From positions 1-64,000 of the forward strand of contig CAZRPU010000003.1 of the NCBI GenBank assembly GCA_964602055.1: a stretch of DNA of 64,000 nt, in the 5' to 3' direction. This stretch comes from JACPLA01 sp964602055. Lineage in GTDB: Bacteria > Bacteroidota > Ignavibacteria > UBA10030. The translations under genes were made by a program, and so were the position numbers. Under the pieces are notes generated by a model. That model was not told the DNA's origin. It did not search any database and worked only from the letters and a program-made list of their open reading frames with translations. Below, piece after piece: positions 15,574 through 24,029 of the stretch (positions are counted from its first letter, which is position 1; every line of letters starts with the position of its first letter).

Positions 15574-16209
15574 TCAGAGATAGCGGTGCTCGAGGACCTT
15601 TCCGGCTGCGTCGTAGCGGTAGAGCAGCGGGGCTCCTGTCGGAATATTCAGCTCCAGCACTTCTTCCTTCGAAAGCCGATCCAGCTCCATAACGATGGAA
15701 CGGAGACTATTTCCGTGCGCAGCGACAATAATGTTCTTCCCGGCAAGGATATCCGGCAGGATCCTTTCTTTGAAGTACGGAAGCGTTCGCGCAGCCGTGT
15801 CCTTCAGGCTCTCGCTCGTGCCGTCAGGATTCAAGTCGGTGACGTCCTTGGGTGGAGGTACGTCATAGCTTCTTCGCCAGATCTTGAGCTGCTGCTCACC
15901 GTAGATTCTTCCTATCTCTGCCTTGTTTTTTCCCTGCAATGCGCCATAATGCCGTTCGTTCAGAGCCTTGTCGTATTCAATGGGAATGTCTTCTTGCCCT
16001 GTAATCTTCAGAACAAACTTGAGTGTCTCGATTGCGCGCTTCAACACCGATGTATAGGCCTTGTCAAACCGGAAGGCCTTGAGCTTTTCACCGGCCTGCC
16101 GGGCTTCTTCTTCTCCCTTCGGAGAAAGTGGAATGTCAACCCAGCCGGTGAACCTGTTTTCCAGATTCCATTGGGACTCGCCGTGACGGAGTAAAATGAG
16201 ATTGGGCAT
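15574..16209 (-). CDS. gpmA: 2,3-bisphosphoglycerate-dependent phosphoglycerate mutase
   Basis: A 211-residue glycolytic enzyme that interconverts 3- and 2-phosphoglycerate. The phospho-histidine motif LLRHGESQWN (His9) is followed by FTGWVDIPLSPKGEEEA, the acid in ALNERHYGALQG and the second histidine in VAAHGNSLRS. It is shorter than E. coli GpmA (about 250), in line with the compact GpmA form with a trimmed C-terminal tail. No Shine-Dalgarno sequence is visible: the bases before the ATG are AACCTTAGACCAAACC, the edge of a heptamer array (16215-16316), so promoter and leader would be repeat-derived. Confidence 0.93.
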   Translation of the reverse strand: MPNLILLRHGESQWNLENRFTGWVDIPLSPKGEEEARQAGEKLKAFRFDKAYTSVLKRAIETLKFVLKITGQEDIPIEYDKALNERHYGALQGKNKAEIGRIYGEQQLKIWRRSYDVPPPKDVTDLNPDGTSESLKDTAARTLPYFKERILPDILAGKNIIVAAHGNSLRSIVMELDRLSKEEVLELNIPTGAPLLYRYDAAGKVLEHRYL

Positions 16210-16214
16210 GGTTT

Positions 16215-16316
16215 GGTCTAAGGTTTAAGGTTCAAGGTTTAAGGTTCAAGGTTCAATGTTCAAGGTTCAAGGTTCAATGTTCAAGGTTCAAGGTTCAAGG
16301 TTTCAGGTTTCAGGTG
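16215..16316. repeat. TTCAAGG-type heptamer array with variants
   Basis: About 14 imperfect 7-bp units (TTCAAGG, TTTAAGG, TTCAATG, TTTCAGG) run from just upstream of the gpmA start codon towards metH. It is the same unit as 4361-4416 but more diverged. Confidence 0.9.
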
Positions 16317-16340
16317 GTTAGAAGTTGTTTCTGGCTTCCC

Positions 16341-16384
16341 GTTCCGCACAGCGGAACGAGGCTCGTCCTGACGAGGTCAGGACG
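16341..16384. repeat. Two adjacent perfect hairpins between gpmA and metH
   Basis: GTTCCGC-ACA-GCGGAAC (16341-16357) and CGTCCTGAC-GAG-GTCAGGACG (16364-16384) lie six bases apart, each with a three-base loop. No T-run follows on either strand, so they are not simple terminators. They look like a REP/BIME-type palindromic pair; being 10 bases beyond the metH stop they could stabilise that transcript's 3' end. Confidence 0.7.
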
Positions 16385-16393
16385 GCTGACTTC

Positions 16394-19300
16394 TCACTTA
16401 ACAAAGAAATACCTCGCTTGAGGATGATGCACAATAATTGCGGACGTGGACTGCTCTGGGTCCAGCTGGAATTCTTCGCTCAGGGAAACCCCAATTCTTT
16501 CCGGCTTGAGCAGCTCGAAAAGCTTCACCTGATCTTCCAGGTTGGGGCAGGCGGGATATCCGAAACTGTAACGGGATCCCTGATAGTGCTGCGCAAAAAG
16601 CTTCCGTATGTCTTTCGCGTCTTTGCCGTGAATCCCAAGCTCAGTCCTTATCCGCTTGTGCCACAATTCGGCAAGGGCCTCTGCACTTTCGACGCTCAAT
16701 CCGTGAAAATAGAGGTATTCTTTGTAATTGTCGGACTCAAAAAGCGAGCGCGAATATTCTGATGCGCGGCGGCCCATCGTGACCAGGTGAAACGCCACCA
16801 CATCGATCTGCTTCGAATCCACGGGGGCGAAAAAATCGGAAATACAAAGATGCTGGCTGTCCCTCTGACGGGGAAAAGAAAACCTCATCCATTCGGTCAA
16901 ATCAGAAGCGGCCAGTTCAGTCGCATCAGGACGATCGGGAGGACGATAAACAACAAGATCATTGCCATCCGATTGGCAGGGGAAGTACCCGTACACAACA
17001 GCCGGGACCAGAAGCTTCTTCTTTCCCGCTTCCTCTTTGAGCCTTCTCAGATCGGGGTAGATGTCCTTCTTCAGAATCTCCTGGTATTCTCCCTCACTCA
17101 GTTTTCCTCTCACCACGCGCCACTGCCCCCTGATCAGAGCGATTTCGTTGATGTACTCATAAATTGTCTCGAGCGGGATGTCCGTTGCAACCCTCGATCC
17201 CCAGAAGGGAGGGCTGGGTATGGTCAAAGCCCGCCGTACAGATGAACCCCTCTCCTCTTTCCGTTTTTCCTCTGCTTCTTTCTCTTGGTTGGCTTTCTTC
17301 GGCGTCTCCGCAAGAATCATCGCTATTTTTGCCTCAGATCCCGTCAACACATCTTCCTCCGACTGCGGCGCCGCTTCTTTGATCTCCGGGATCCCGCCCG
17401 ACATGATCTGTTCCATGAACCGAAGACCGTCAAAGGCATCATTGGCATAAACCACGGTTCCCCGGTAGATCGGCCGCAAATCGTTGTCCACATATCTCCT
17501 TGTGAGCGCTGCACCGCCGAGAACCACGGGCAATGTAATATTGCGCTCATTCATCACTTCAAGATTCTCCTTCATGATGAGCGTGGACTTCACGAGAAGA
17601 CCGCTCATCCCGATGGCATCCGCATGATGTTCCTCGGCCCCGTGCAGCAAAGTCTCAACGGGACATTTGATTCCCAGGTTCACGACCTTATAGCCGTTGT
17701 TGGTGAGGATAATGTCCACAAGGTTCTTCCCGATATCGTGAACGTCCCCTTTCACCGTTGCAATGACCATCGTCCCCTTTCCTCGCCCTTCCTTCTTATC
17801 CATGAAGGGTTCGAGGTAGGACACTGCTGCTTTCATCACCTCTGCCGACTGGAGCACGAAAGGAAGCTGCATCTGTCCCGACCCAAACAACTCCCCCACG
17901 ACTTTCATGCCGTCCAAAAGGACTGAGTTGATGATATCCAGGGCCGGCCGGGTCTTGAGGGCCTCATGAAGGTCGTCCGAGAGGCCTATTTTTTCCCCGT
18001 CAATAATTCTGTTTTTGAGCCTCTCTTCGACCGACTTTCCTTCCACCGCTGCTTTCTTCTTTTTTCCCCCTTCTCCCATCCCTATGGCGAGAAGTTCCGT
18101 CAAAGGATCATTGATCGTCTTTCGCGAATCTCCCTCCCCTTCAAAGACACGTTCGTCGAAGATCAATCGCCTGCAAATGTCGCGCTCGCGTTCATGAATC
18201 TTGAAGAGCGGCATGATTTTCGACGCATGGACGATGGCAAGATCGAGACCGGCTTCAACGGCATAATGCAAAAAGACGCTGTTCAGTACATGCCGCGCAT
18301 GGGGAGCAAGTCCGAAGGATATATTGCTGACCCCCAGCAGCGTGTGCACGCCGGGAAACTCCTTCTTGATCAAAGTGATTGCCTCGATCGTTTCCTTCCC
18401 CGCTTTCCTGAATTCCTCATCTCCCGAACCAAGGGTGAAGGTAAGAGTATCGAAAAGAAGATCGTGCGGCTTCATGCCGTATTTGCCTACTGCAAGATCA
18501 TAGATTCTTCGTGCCACACCCAGCTTCGCGGCGGCCGTTTTCGCCATCCCCTTTTCGTCAATCGTCAAGGCGATGACTGCAGCCCCATAGTTCTTACAGA
18601 GCGGCAGAATCTTGTCGATCCGCTCCTCACCGTCTTCGAGATTGATCGAGTTCACAATTGCTTTTCCCCCAATGCGCTGCAGAGCCTCTTCAATAACCGG
18701 TGCTTCTGTGGAGTCGATCACGAGGGGAGTCGTCACCTGAGTATTGAACCTCGTGATGACCTCGCGCATGTCGCGGGCTTCGTCTCTTCCGACATAGGCA
18801 ACGCAAACATCCTGCAGGTGAGCCTGTTCCTTCACCTGTTGACGCCCCATCGCAACAATACCCTCCCAATCCTCCCTCGCAAGCAAGTCCTTGAAGAGCT
18901 TGCTGCCATTTGCATTCGTGCGCTCACCCACCAGTACGGGGGCCGGCTCAATATGCAGAGGAACCGCCTGATAGAGGCTTGAAACGCTCGGGACGAAATC
19001 GACCTTCCGAGGGACCGGCGAAAGGTTCCCCACCGCGTCAACCAGCGCCCGGATATGATCCCGCGTTGTTCCGCAGCATCCGCCGACAATTTGTACCCCC
19101 AGGTCTCTTACAAAATGGGAGAGATACCTTACCAGTTCGTCGGGGGAGAGATGATAATGGGCCCGGCCTCCGATGTTCTCGGGAAGACCCGCATTCGGCA
19201 TCACGAACACCGGGCGCGGACTCCCGGCGGAAAGCGACCTGACGTGTTCCGACATCTCCTTGGGACCCGTTGCGCAGTTCATACCGATGATATCCACGTC

Positions 19301-19943
19301 GTAGGGCTCAATCGCCGTCATTGCCGCGTTGATTTCCGTGCCCAGGAGCATTGTTCCCATCGTCTCAATGGTCACAGATACGACAAGAGGAACCCGTTTT
19401 CGCCCTTCCCTGAAAGCCCGGAAAATGCCGAAGAGCGCGGCCTTCACCTGAAGCATGTCCTGGCACGTTTCAACGTTCAGGAGATCCACGCCGCCGTCGA
19501 GAAGACCGGTTGCCTGCTCATAATAGGAGTCCGCCATCTCTTTGAATGCAATATGACCCAGCGAGGGAAGCTTGGTGGTGGGACCCATCGATCCTGCGAC
19601 AAACCGCTTATGGCCCGCCTGGGAGTAGTCTGAAGCCATCCTCCGGGAAATTTCAGCGGCTTTCTTGTTCAGTTCGTACGACCGGCTCCCGAGGCNNNNN
19701 NNNNNGGACGATCGACGATGATCCGAATGAATTGGTCTCGATAACGTCACATCCTGCTTCGAGATAGTCCTCATGGACACGCTGGACGGCTGCCGGTTTT
19801 GCGACGACGAGATATTCATTGCATCCCGCGTACTGCTCGCCGCCGAAATCGTCGGGGGAGAGGTCTTGCTCCTGGAGATGCGTACCCATGGCACCGTCGA
19901 AAACGATGATCTTTTCTTTGAGAATGGAAAGGAAGGAAGACAT
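16394..19943 (-). CDS. metH: Cobalamin-dependent methionine synthase, interrupted by an assembly gap
   Basis: Transfers a methyl group from methyltetrahydrofolate via cobalamin to homocysteine. Order of domains: homocysteine methyltransferase (FDGAMGTHLQ at the start, zinc cysteines in IGMNCATGP and VGGCCGTTRDH), pterin-binding domain (LVGERTNANGSKLFKDLL onwards), helical cap, cobalamin domain with the lower-ligand histidine in KGDVHDIGKN, and the AdoMet reactivation domain ending in RYSFGYPACPNLEDQ. Residues 1-79 are encoded in one frame (19943-19707) and the rest in another from 19695, purely because of the 10-N run at 19696-19705. The family pattern predicts Leu-Ala-Glu-Tyr-Gly there. The full length would be about 1,180 residues, normal for the family. 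I treat it as intact. Confidence 0.92.
19696..19705. other. Assembly gap (10 N)
   Basis: Ten undetermined bases inside metH. The flanking frames require a true gap length divisible by three, and the homologous segment (five residues between SSSIV and LGSRSYEL, of which the outer codons keep one and two known bases) predicts 12 missing bases. Confidence 0.97.
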
Positions 19944-20032
19944 GGTTAGCGCTGCAGGGTTCTGGCTTTGGTTCTCGGATGACCTGTTGGAAAAGTTCTG
20001 TTCATGTTCCAGACAATTTCTTCGGGCGAAAA

Positions 20033-20063
20033 CAAAAATCCCGACGGAAACAGCGGCGTCGGG
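20033..20063 (-). terminator. Terminator downstream of the alcohol dehydrogenase, or metH leader attenuator
   Basis: On the minus strand CCCGACG (20063-20057) pairs with CGTCGGG (20046-20040) around a 10-base loop, followed by ATTTTTGTTTT. A smaller GTC-A-GGA/TCCGAC hairpin precedes it at about 20060-20082. It lies 140 bases after the alcohol dehydrogenase stop and 97 bases before the metH start, so either it ends the upstream operon or it belongs to a metH leader. I see no B12, SAM or SAH riboswitch core in 19944-20203. Confidence 0.7.
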
Positions 20064-20203
20064 GTCGGAAAAACTCCTGACGGCGCTTTAGCTGATGTTT
20101 AATGTGGCCGCAATCTGCCGACTTCAAATCGCCACAAATCAAAAGTAGAAAAAAATCAGTAGAAGTGCAATCTCCGGCGTAGTGTGGATGAATACGCCGT
20201 AAC

Positions 20204-21235
20204 TCAGGGAATCAGGACAAGTTTGCCAAACTGCGATCCCTCTTCGAGAATCCGATGTGCTTCCCGCACTTCCTTCAGCGGAAGGACGCGGTCAATCACC
20301 GGTTTGAGCTTTCCCTGTTCAAAGAAACGGAGAATCGTTATCAGGTCCCCCTTCCGGCCCATCGTGGAGCCGATGATCTGCAGCTGCTTGTAAAACACAT
20401 AGCGAAGATCGGTGGGCGCATCGAAGCCCGAAGTGGCGCCGCAGGTAACCAGGCGGCCCCCTTTCGCGAGGCTCTTGATGCAGGCGTCCCACACGGCCGT
20501 ACCGACATGGTCAAAAACCACATCAACGCCTCGTTTGGCCGTCAGGGCCCGGACGCGGGTGAGAATCGATTCTTTGGAACGCACGATGACTTCATCCGAA
20601 CCCAGAGCCCTCGCCTGATCGGCTTTTCGTTCATTACTGGTGACCGCAATGACTCTTGCCCCCAACAGCTTTGCAATCTGAATTCCGGCGCTCCCCACTC
20701 CGCTTCCCGCTCCTATCACGAGAACATCTTCCCCTGGACGCACTCGTGCTTTATCGACCAGCATTTGCCAGGCAGTGAGGAACACCAACGCTCCTGCCGC
20801 CGCCTGCTCAAAAGAAACAGAATCGGCCAGCTTTATCACGTTGCGGCCCGGTACGGCAAGGTACTCGGCATCTCCTCCGTCGCGATGCTCCCCCAGCAGA
20901 CGGTAATCCTTGCAAAGATTATCATTGCCGTTCAGGCACGAGGCACAGTGCCCGCAGGAAAGGCCCTGAGCAACAACGACCCGATCGCCCCGCGCCACGT
21001 GCTTGACGCCGTCGCCGAAGTCGGACACGATGCCTGCTGCATCAACACCGGGAATGATGGGAAGAGGAAACGGTACGCCGGGAAGCCCCCTGCGGACCCA
21101 AAGGTCGAGATGGTTGACGGACGTCGCTTTGACATTGATGAGAACCTCATCACTTTTGAATGAAGGGACGGGGACTTCCTCAAAAAGGAGTTTCTCCAAC
21201 CCGCCATGTTCGTGAATCCGGACAGCTTTCATCAA
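20204..21235 (-). CDS. Zinc-containing alcohol dehydrogenase / quinone oxidoreductase-like (MDR family)
   Basis: A 343-residue medium-chain dehydrogenase. The catalytic-zinc region (TSVNHLDLWVRRGLPG, then PGVDAAGIV) is followed by the structural-zinc cysteine set CGHCASCLNGNDNLC (about 97-111) and the NAD(P) motif GAGSGVGSAGIQIAKLLGA. Asn-His in place of the usual Cys at the first zinc site (SVNHLDLW) is more like quinone-oxidoreductase-type MDRs, so substrate is open. Its start overlaps the end of the redoxin gene by four bases, implying co-translation; whether they share a pathway is unknown. Confidence 0.88.
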   Translation of the reverse strand: MMKAVRIHEHGGLEKLLFEEVPVPSFKSDEVLINVKATSVNHLDLWVRRGLPGVPFPLPIIPGVDAAGIVSDFGDGVKHVARGDRVVVAQGLSCGHCASCLNGNDNLCKDYRLLGEHRDGGDAEYLAVPGRNVIKLADSVSFEQAAAGALVFLTAWQMLVDKARVRPGEDVLVIGAGSGVGSAGIQIAKLLGARVIAVTSNERKADQARALGSDEVIVRSKESILTRVRALTAKRGVDVVFDHVGTAVWDACIKSLAKGGRLVTCGATSGFDAPTDLRYVFYKQLQIIGSTMGRKGDLITILRFFEQGKLKPVIDRVLPLKEVREAHRILEEGSQFGKLVLIP

Positions 21236-22263
21236 TTCAATCCGATCCCATGAGGGGCACTCATTGCCTCAGGAATAACTGACGTCACAAAGGAAAAAGA
21301 AAAGATCTGGACATTCGGTGCATCAACGGTGAGTTGTATGAGGTGCTCACTGAAAAGTTCATTTCTGACAATATGGAACATCCTGGGACGATTGACGACG
21401 ACGGAGGTAGATCCGTCCTTCAAAGTGGTAACATCCTTTCCCCTCGCGGATTTTTGTAGCCATTGTCCGTCCTGCCGAACGAGAATTCTTGATTCCTGCG
21501 GCGAATCGACAACAATATTGACCTCCGCGGCTTCATATCTCACCGTCACGGTCCCTTTTTCCCCCGCCGCGCCCTCAAAGCGTACGCATTCTCTTTCGTT
21601 GCCCCATTTTCCGTTCAGATAGATCCTTCCGGCAAGGTGTAACCCAGGGTCCTTGTATTCCAGCGTCGATTCCGGACTATATCCCTCCGGATTGCCAATG
21701 GCACCCCGCAGATAACCGGCTCGAATTTCTCCTGTGGTCTTGAAACAAATTGCGCCCGGAACGTCGGTATCGCGAAGAGGGTTCGTCAGATCAGGCAATT
21801 CCCCCCGCATGCCGGCTTCGGTCACAAGAAACTGAATGGCTCGCTCAAACTGATCGTAGCTGCCTTCCCCCTGGTGAGCGTAGCGTATGAAGCCGTCTTT
21901 GTCCACCAGGAACTTCGTTGGCCACGTTCGGCTCCCAAAAGACGTCCAAATCCGGCCGTCTTTGTCTCCAACGACCGGATACGAAATGCCAAGCTTTTGG
22001 GCCGCAATCCGCACATTTTCTTTCTCCCTGCCGAAGGGGAATTCCGGCGTGTGTACCCCTACCACCTGAAGCCCATAATCACGGTATTTGCGTTCCCACT
22101 CCTTAAGATACGGCAAGGCCCTGAGACAATGAACTGACGTGTAATCCCAGAAATCTATAAGAACGATGGAACCGAGCATATCGCGCACCGAAACGGGCTC
22201 TGCGTTCAGCCAGTAATCGCCAAAAAGCTCAGGCGCGCGAAAATGTTTCTGATAGGATTCCAT
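21232..22263 (-). CDS. Redoxin with DipZ-type C-terminal domain, resolving cysteine only
   Basis: A 343-residue protein without a visible signal peptide. Residues 1-155 form a TlpA/peroxiredoxin-like thioredoxin fold (APELFGDYWLNAEP, VLIDFWDYTS, WPTKFLVDKDGFIRYAHQGEG). The C-terminal 190 residues match the beta-rich domain that follows the thioredoxin domain in the mycobacterial DipZ C-terminus (GRIYLNGKWGNE, VRYEAAEVNIVVDSP). In DipZ relatives the active site is WTYSCINC; here it reads WDYTSVHC, so the attacking cysteine has become serine and only the second cysteine is left. It therefore cannot be a standard dithiol oxidoreductase. It lies upstream of the alcohol dehydrogenase with a four-base overlap. 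Confidence 0.78.
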   Translation of the reverse strand: MESYQKHFRAPELFGDYWLNAEPVSVRDMLGSIVLIDFWDYTSVHCLRALPYLKEWERKYRDYGLQVVGVHTPEFPFGREKENVRIAAQKLGISYPVVGDKDGRIWTSFGSRTWPTKFLVDKDGFIRYAHQGEGSYDQFERAIQFLVTEAGMRGELPDLTNPLRDTDVPGAICFKTTGEIRAGYLRGAIGNPEGYSPESTLEYKDPGLHLAGRIYLNGKWGNERECVRFEGAAGEKGTVTVRYEAAEVNIVVDSPQESRILVRQDGQWLQKSARGKDVTTLKDGSTSVVVNRPRMFHIVRNELFSEHLIQLTVDAPNVQIFSFSFVTSVIPEAMSAPHGIGLN

Positions 22264-22294
22264 GCGTCAAATGTACCCATTTCCGTTTGGAGAA

Positions 22295-22990
22295 TCAACG
22301 CAGCACTGGCAAGGGGATTTCAATGACGGCGATTTGAGCATTTGTCGGAATGCCGGTTTTATCCAGTTGAGGTTCAGACACGGCCCTGCCCGAGATCCGC
22401 GCCGCCTCGGCCCGAAGACTCCAGGCAAGTACGCCACCCGCCACTCCAAGGAAAGCGCCTGCAAGAACATCAGATGGATAGTGCACACCGAGAAAGATCC
22501 TGCCGTATCCGATGGCAAAAGCCCATGCAAAAGAGGGAATCACAACGCCCGTTTTTCGGTACTGGAGGGAGAAAACCGTCGCAATGGCAAAAGCCTGGGA
22601 CGTGTGGCCCGAGGGGAAGGAAGAGCCGGTCGCGGACCACAGATGCTTGACTCGTACATCATCGAGTGTCTCGAAAGGACGGGGACGCTGAAAAGCCTCT
22701 TTCAGCAGGATCGTGCTTCCAAGAACGCTTAATTGAGCACCCAAGGTCATCAGGCCGGTTTCGAGAACGGCCCTATCCCCGGTAACCAGCCCTATAACAG
22801 AAAACCCCACGGGAACGGCACCAAACGTGGGGAGAGAAGTCTCATCGAGAATTTCAAAGAATCCGCTTTGAGCGGGATTCTGCGTGACATTAATGCTTCG
22901 GAAAACTCTGACATCCCATCCCGGCTCATCCTGCGCATGCAAAGAACCAGAGAGCACAAGGGAGAGGAGTGCAACTGCGAAGAAGCGCAT
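22295..22990 (-). CDS. PAP2-family phosphatase, membrane bound
   Basis: A 231-residue protein with an N-terminal signal (AVALLSLVLSGSLHAQ) and several hydrophobic stretches. The PAP2 triad is visible: KEAFQRPRPFE (motif 1), SSFPSGHTSQAFA (motif 2, His) and GYGRIFLGVHYPSDVLAG (motif 3, His). It likely dephosphorylates undecaprenyl pyrophosphate or another lipid phosphate on the outer face of the membrane. It follows the SLT transglycosylase gene by one base, so the pair may act together in envelope turnover. Confidence 0.9.
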   Translation of the reverse strand: MRFFAVALLSLVLSGSLHAQDEPGWDVRVFRSINVTQNPAQSGFFEILDETSLPTFGAVPVGFSVIGLVTGDRAVLETGLMTLGAQLSVLGSTILLKEAFQRPRPFETLDDVRVKHLWSATGSSFPSGHTSQAFAIATVFSLQYRKTGVVIPSFAWAFAIGYGRIFLGVHYPSDVLAGAFLGVAGGVLAWSLRAEAARISGRAVSEPQLDKTGIPTNAQIAVIEIPLPVLR

Positions 22991-22991
22991 G

Positions 22992-23744
22992 CTAGTGGAG
23001 AGCCAGCAGGTACTCGTCGTAGTAGTTCATGATATTGTCGACGTAATTGCTCGTCTGACGCACATCCCGGAAATATCCCGATCTCGGAGCTCCGTCTGCC
23101 CAGACTTTCTTGTGCAATGTCTGATATCTCTTGGACAAGAGGGGTAAACTCGCCAGGACGCCCTCCCATGTATTGGGATCTTCACCCAGAAACCGTGCCA
23201 CATCCTGAGCATCTCTGATGCGATTCAGTCCGGCGTTGTAGGAAGCAAGAGTGAGTTTGATACGCTCATCACCCTTGGCGCCGTCAAATGACCGATACAG
23301 AGACTTGAGATGGTAAATTCCCGTCTTGATGTTGTTGTGCGGAGAACGGGCATTCTTAACACCCAGCTTCTGCGTAACTTCTGCCTCCGTCAAGGGCATT
23401 ATTTGCATTAAGCCATAAGCACCCTTGTAACTCACAACCCGAGGCCGAAAGCTTGATTCCTGCTTCATCACGGCCAAAACAAGGCGCCAGTCGATCTGAT
23501 AGGAATAGGCATATTTCTGGATAATTCCCCCGTATTTTCCTATTGACTGGAGGGATTGAGAATCCAGATCTTCCTTGTTCTGAAAACGTTCGACTGCCGA
23601 TGAGGCGACATCTTCAGGGTTATTTCGAGCGGTGAAATTAAGGCCTGGGTTGGGATTCGTGCATCCAACCAGACCAGCAACAACTGCAGCAATAAGTATG
23701 TGTAGAACCTTCAGAATTCTTGCTCCTTTCCTTCTCGAGTTCAT
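22992..23744 (-). CDS. Membrane-bound lytic transglycosylase (SLT domain, lipoprotein)
   Basis: A 250-residue lipoprotein with signal ILIAAVVAGLVGC and lipobox LVGC, so lipid-modified at about Cys28. The SLT fold runs through LAVMKQESSFRPRVVSYKGA (catalytic Glu in QESSF), GLMQIMPLT and ASYNAGLNRIRDA. It cleaves peptidoglycan with 1,6-anhydro formation. The gene ends one base before the PAP2 phosphatase start codon. Family resemblance is closest to MltF/MltC-like C-terminal domains; a separate amino-acid-binding domain is absent. Confidence 0.9.
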   Translation of the reverse strand: MNSRRKGARILKVLHILIAAVVAGLVGCTNPNPGLNFTARNNPEDVASSAVERFQNKEDLDSQSLQSIGKYGGIIQKYAYSYQIDWRLVLAVMKQESSFRPRVVSYKGAYGLMQIMPLTEAEVTQKLGVKNARSPHNNIKTGIYHLKSLYRSFDGAKGDERIKLTLASYNAGLNRIRDAQDVARFLGEDPNTWEGVLASLPLLSKRYQTLHKKVWADGAPRSGYFRDVRQTSNYVDNIMNYYDEYLLALH

Positions 23745-23904
23745 TCAACCTCCATTCTATTCATTAATGATACTGAACAGCGGGAGGAATAAAAGATAAC
23801 CTGAACCAATCGGTACAATCATCAAAAAATGAACAGGTTACTCGAAAAGCTCGCTACAAAGATAAGCTTTCAATCCAAAGTGTCAAGAGGCATGGTGGAA
23901 GGGA

Positions 23905-23940
23905 GAAAAAGATGCCCGAAAACTGCTTAATTTCGGGCAT
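23905..23940 (-). terminator. Rho-independent terminator after the M24 peptidase gene
   Basis: A 10-bp perfect stem: ATGCCCGAAA (23912-23921 on plus) with TTTCGGGCAT (23931-23940), nine-base loop; on the minus strand it is followed by CTTTTTCTC. The rest of 23745-24029 contains a small TGACA/TGTCA dyad near 24000-24017 and nothing else recognisable. Confidence 0.8.
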
Positions 23941-24029
23941 TTCTGTATGTAGGAGCTGAATTTTGCGAAGATGGACAGTTCAACTGCCAGTTGTTATGAC
24001 TGACATCTCATCTGTCAAACTGACACCTT

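Noticed and set aside
16394..19943. metH as a frameshifted pseudogene
   Set aside because: The frame change coincides exactly with the 10-N gap, and both parts keep all catalytic motifs; the artefact explanation is sufficient.
19944..20203. Cobalamin, SAM or SAH riboswitch ahead of metH
   Set aside because: None of the conserved cores (B12 box, SAM-I kink-turn segments, SAH core) can be found; only generic hairpins are seen.
24000..24020. Operator from the TGACA/TGTCA dyad after the M24 gene
   Set aside because: The dyad is only five bases long and lies downstream of a gene end, with no gene starting next to it.
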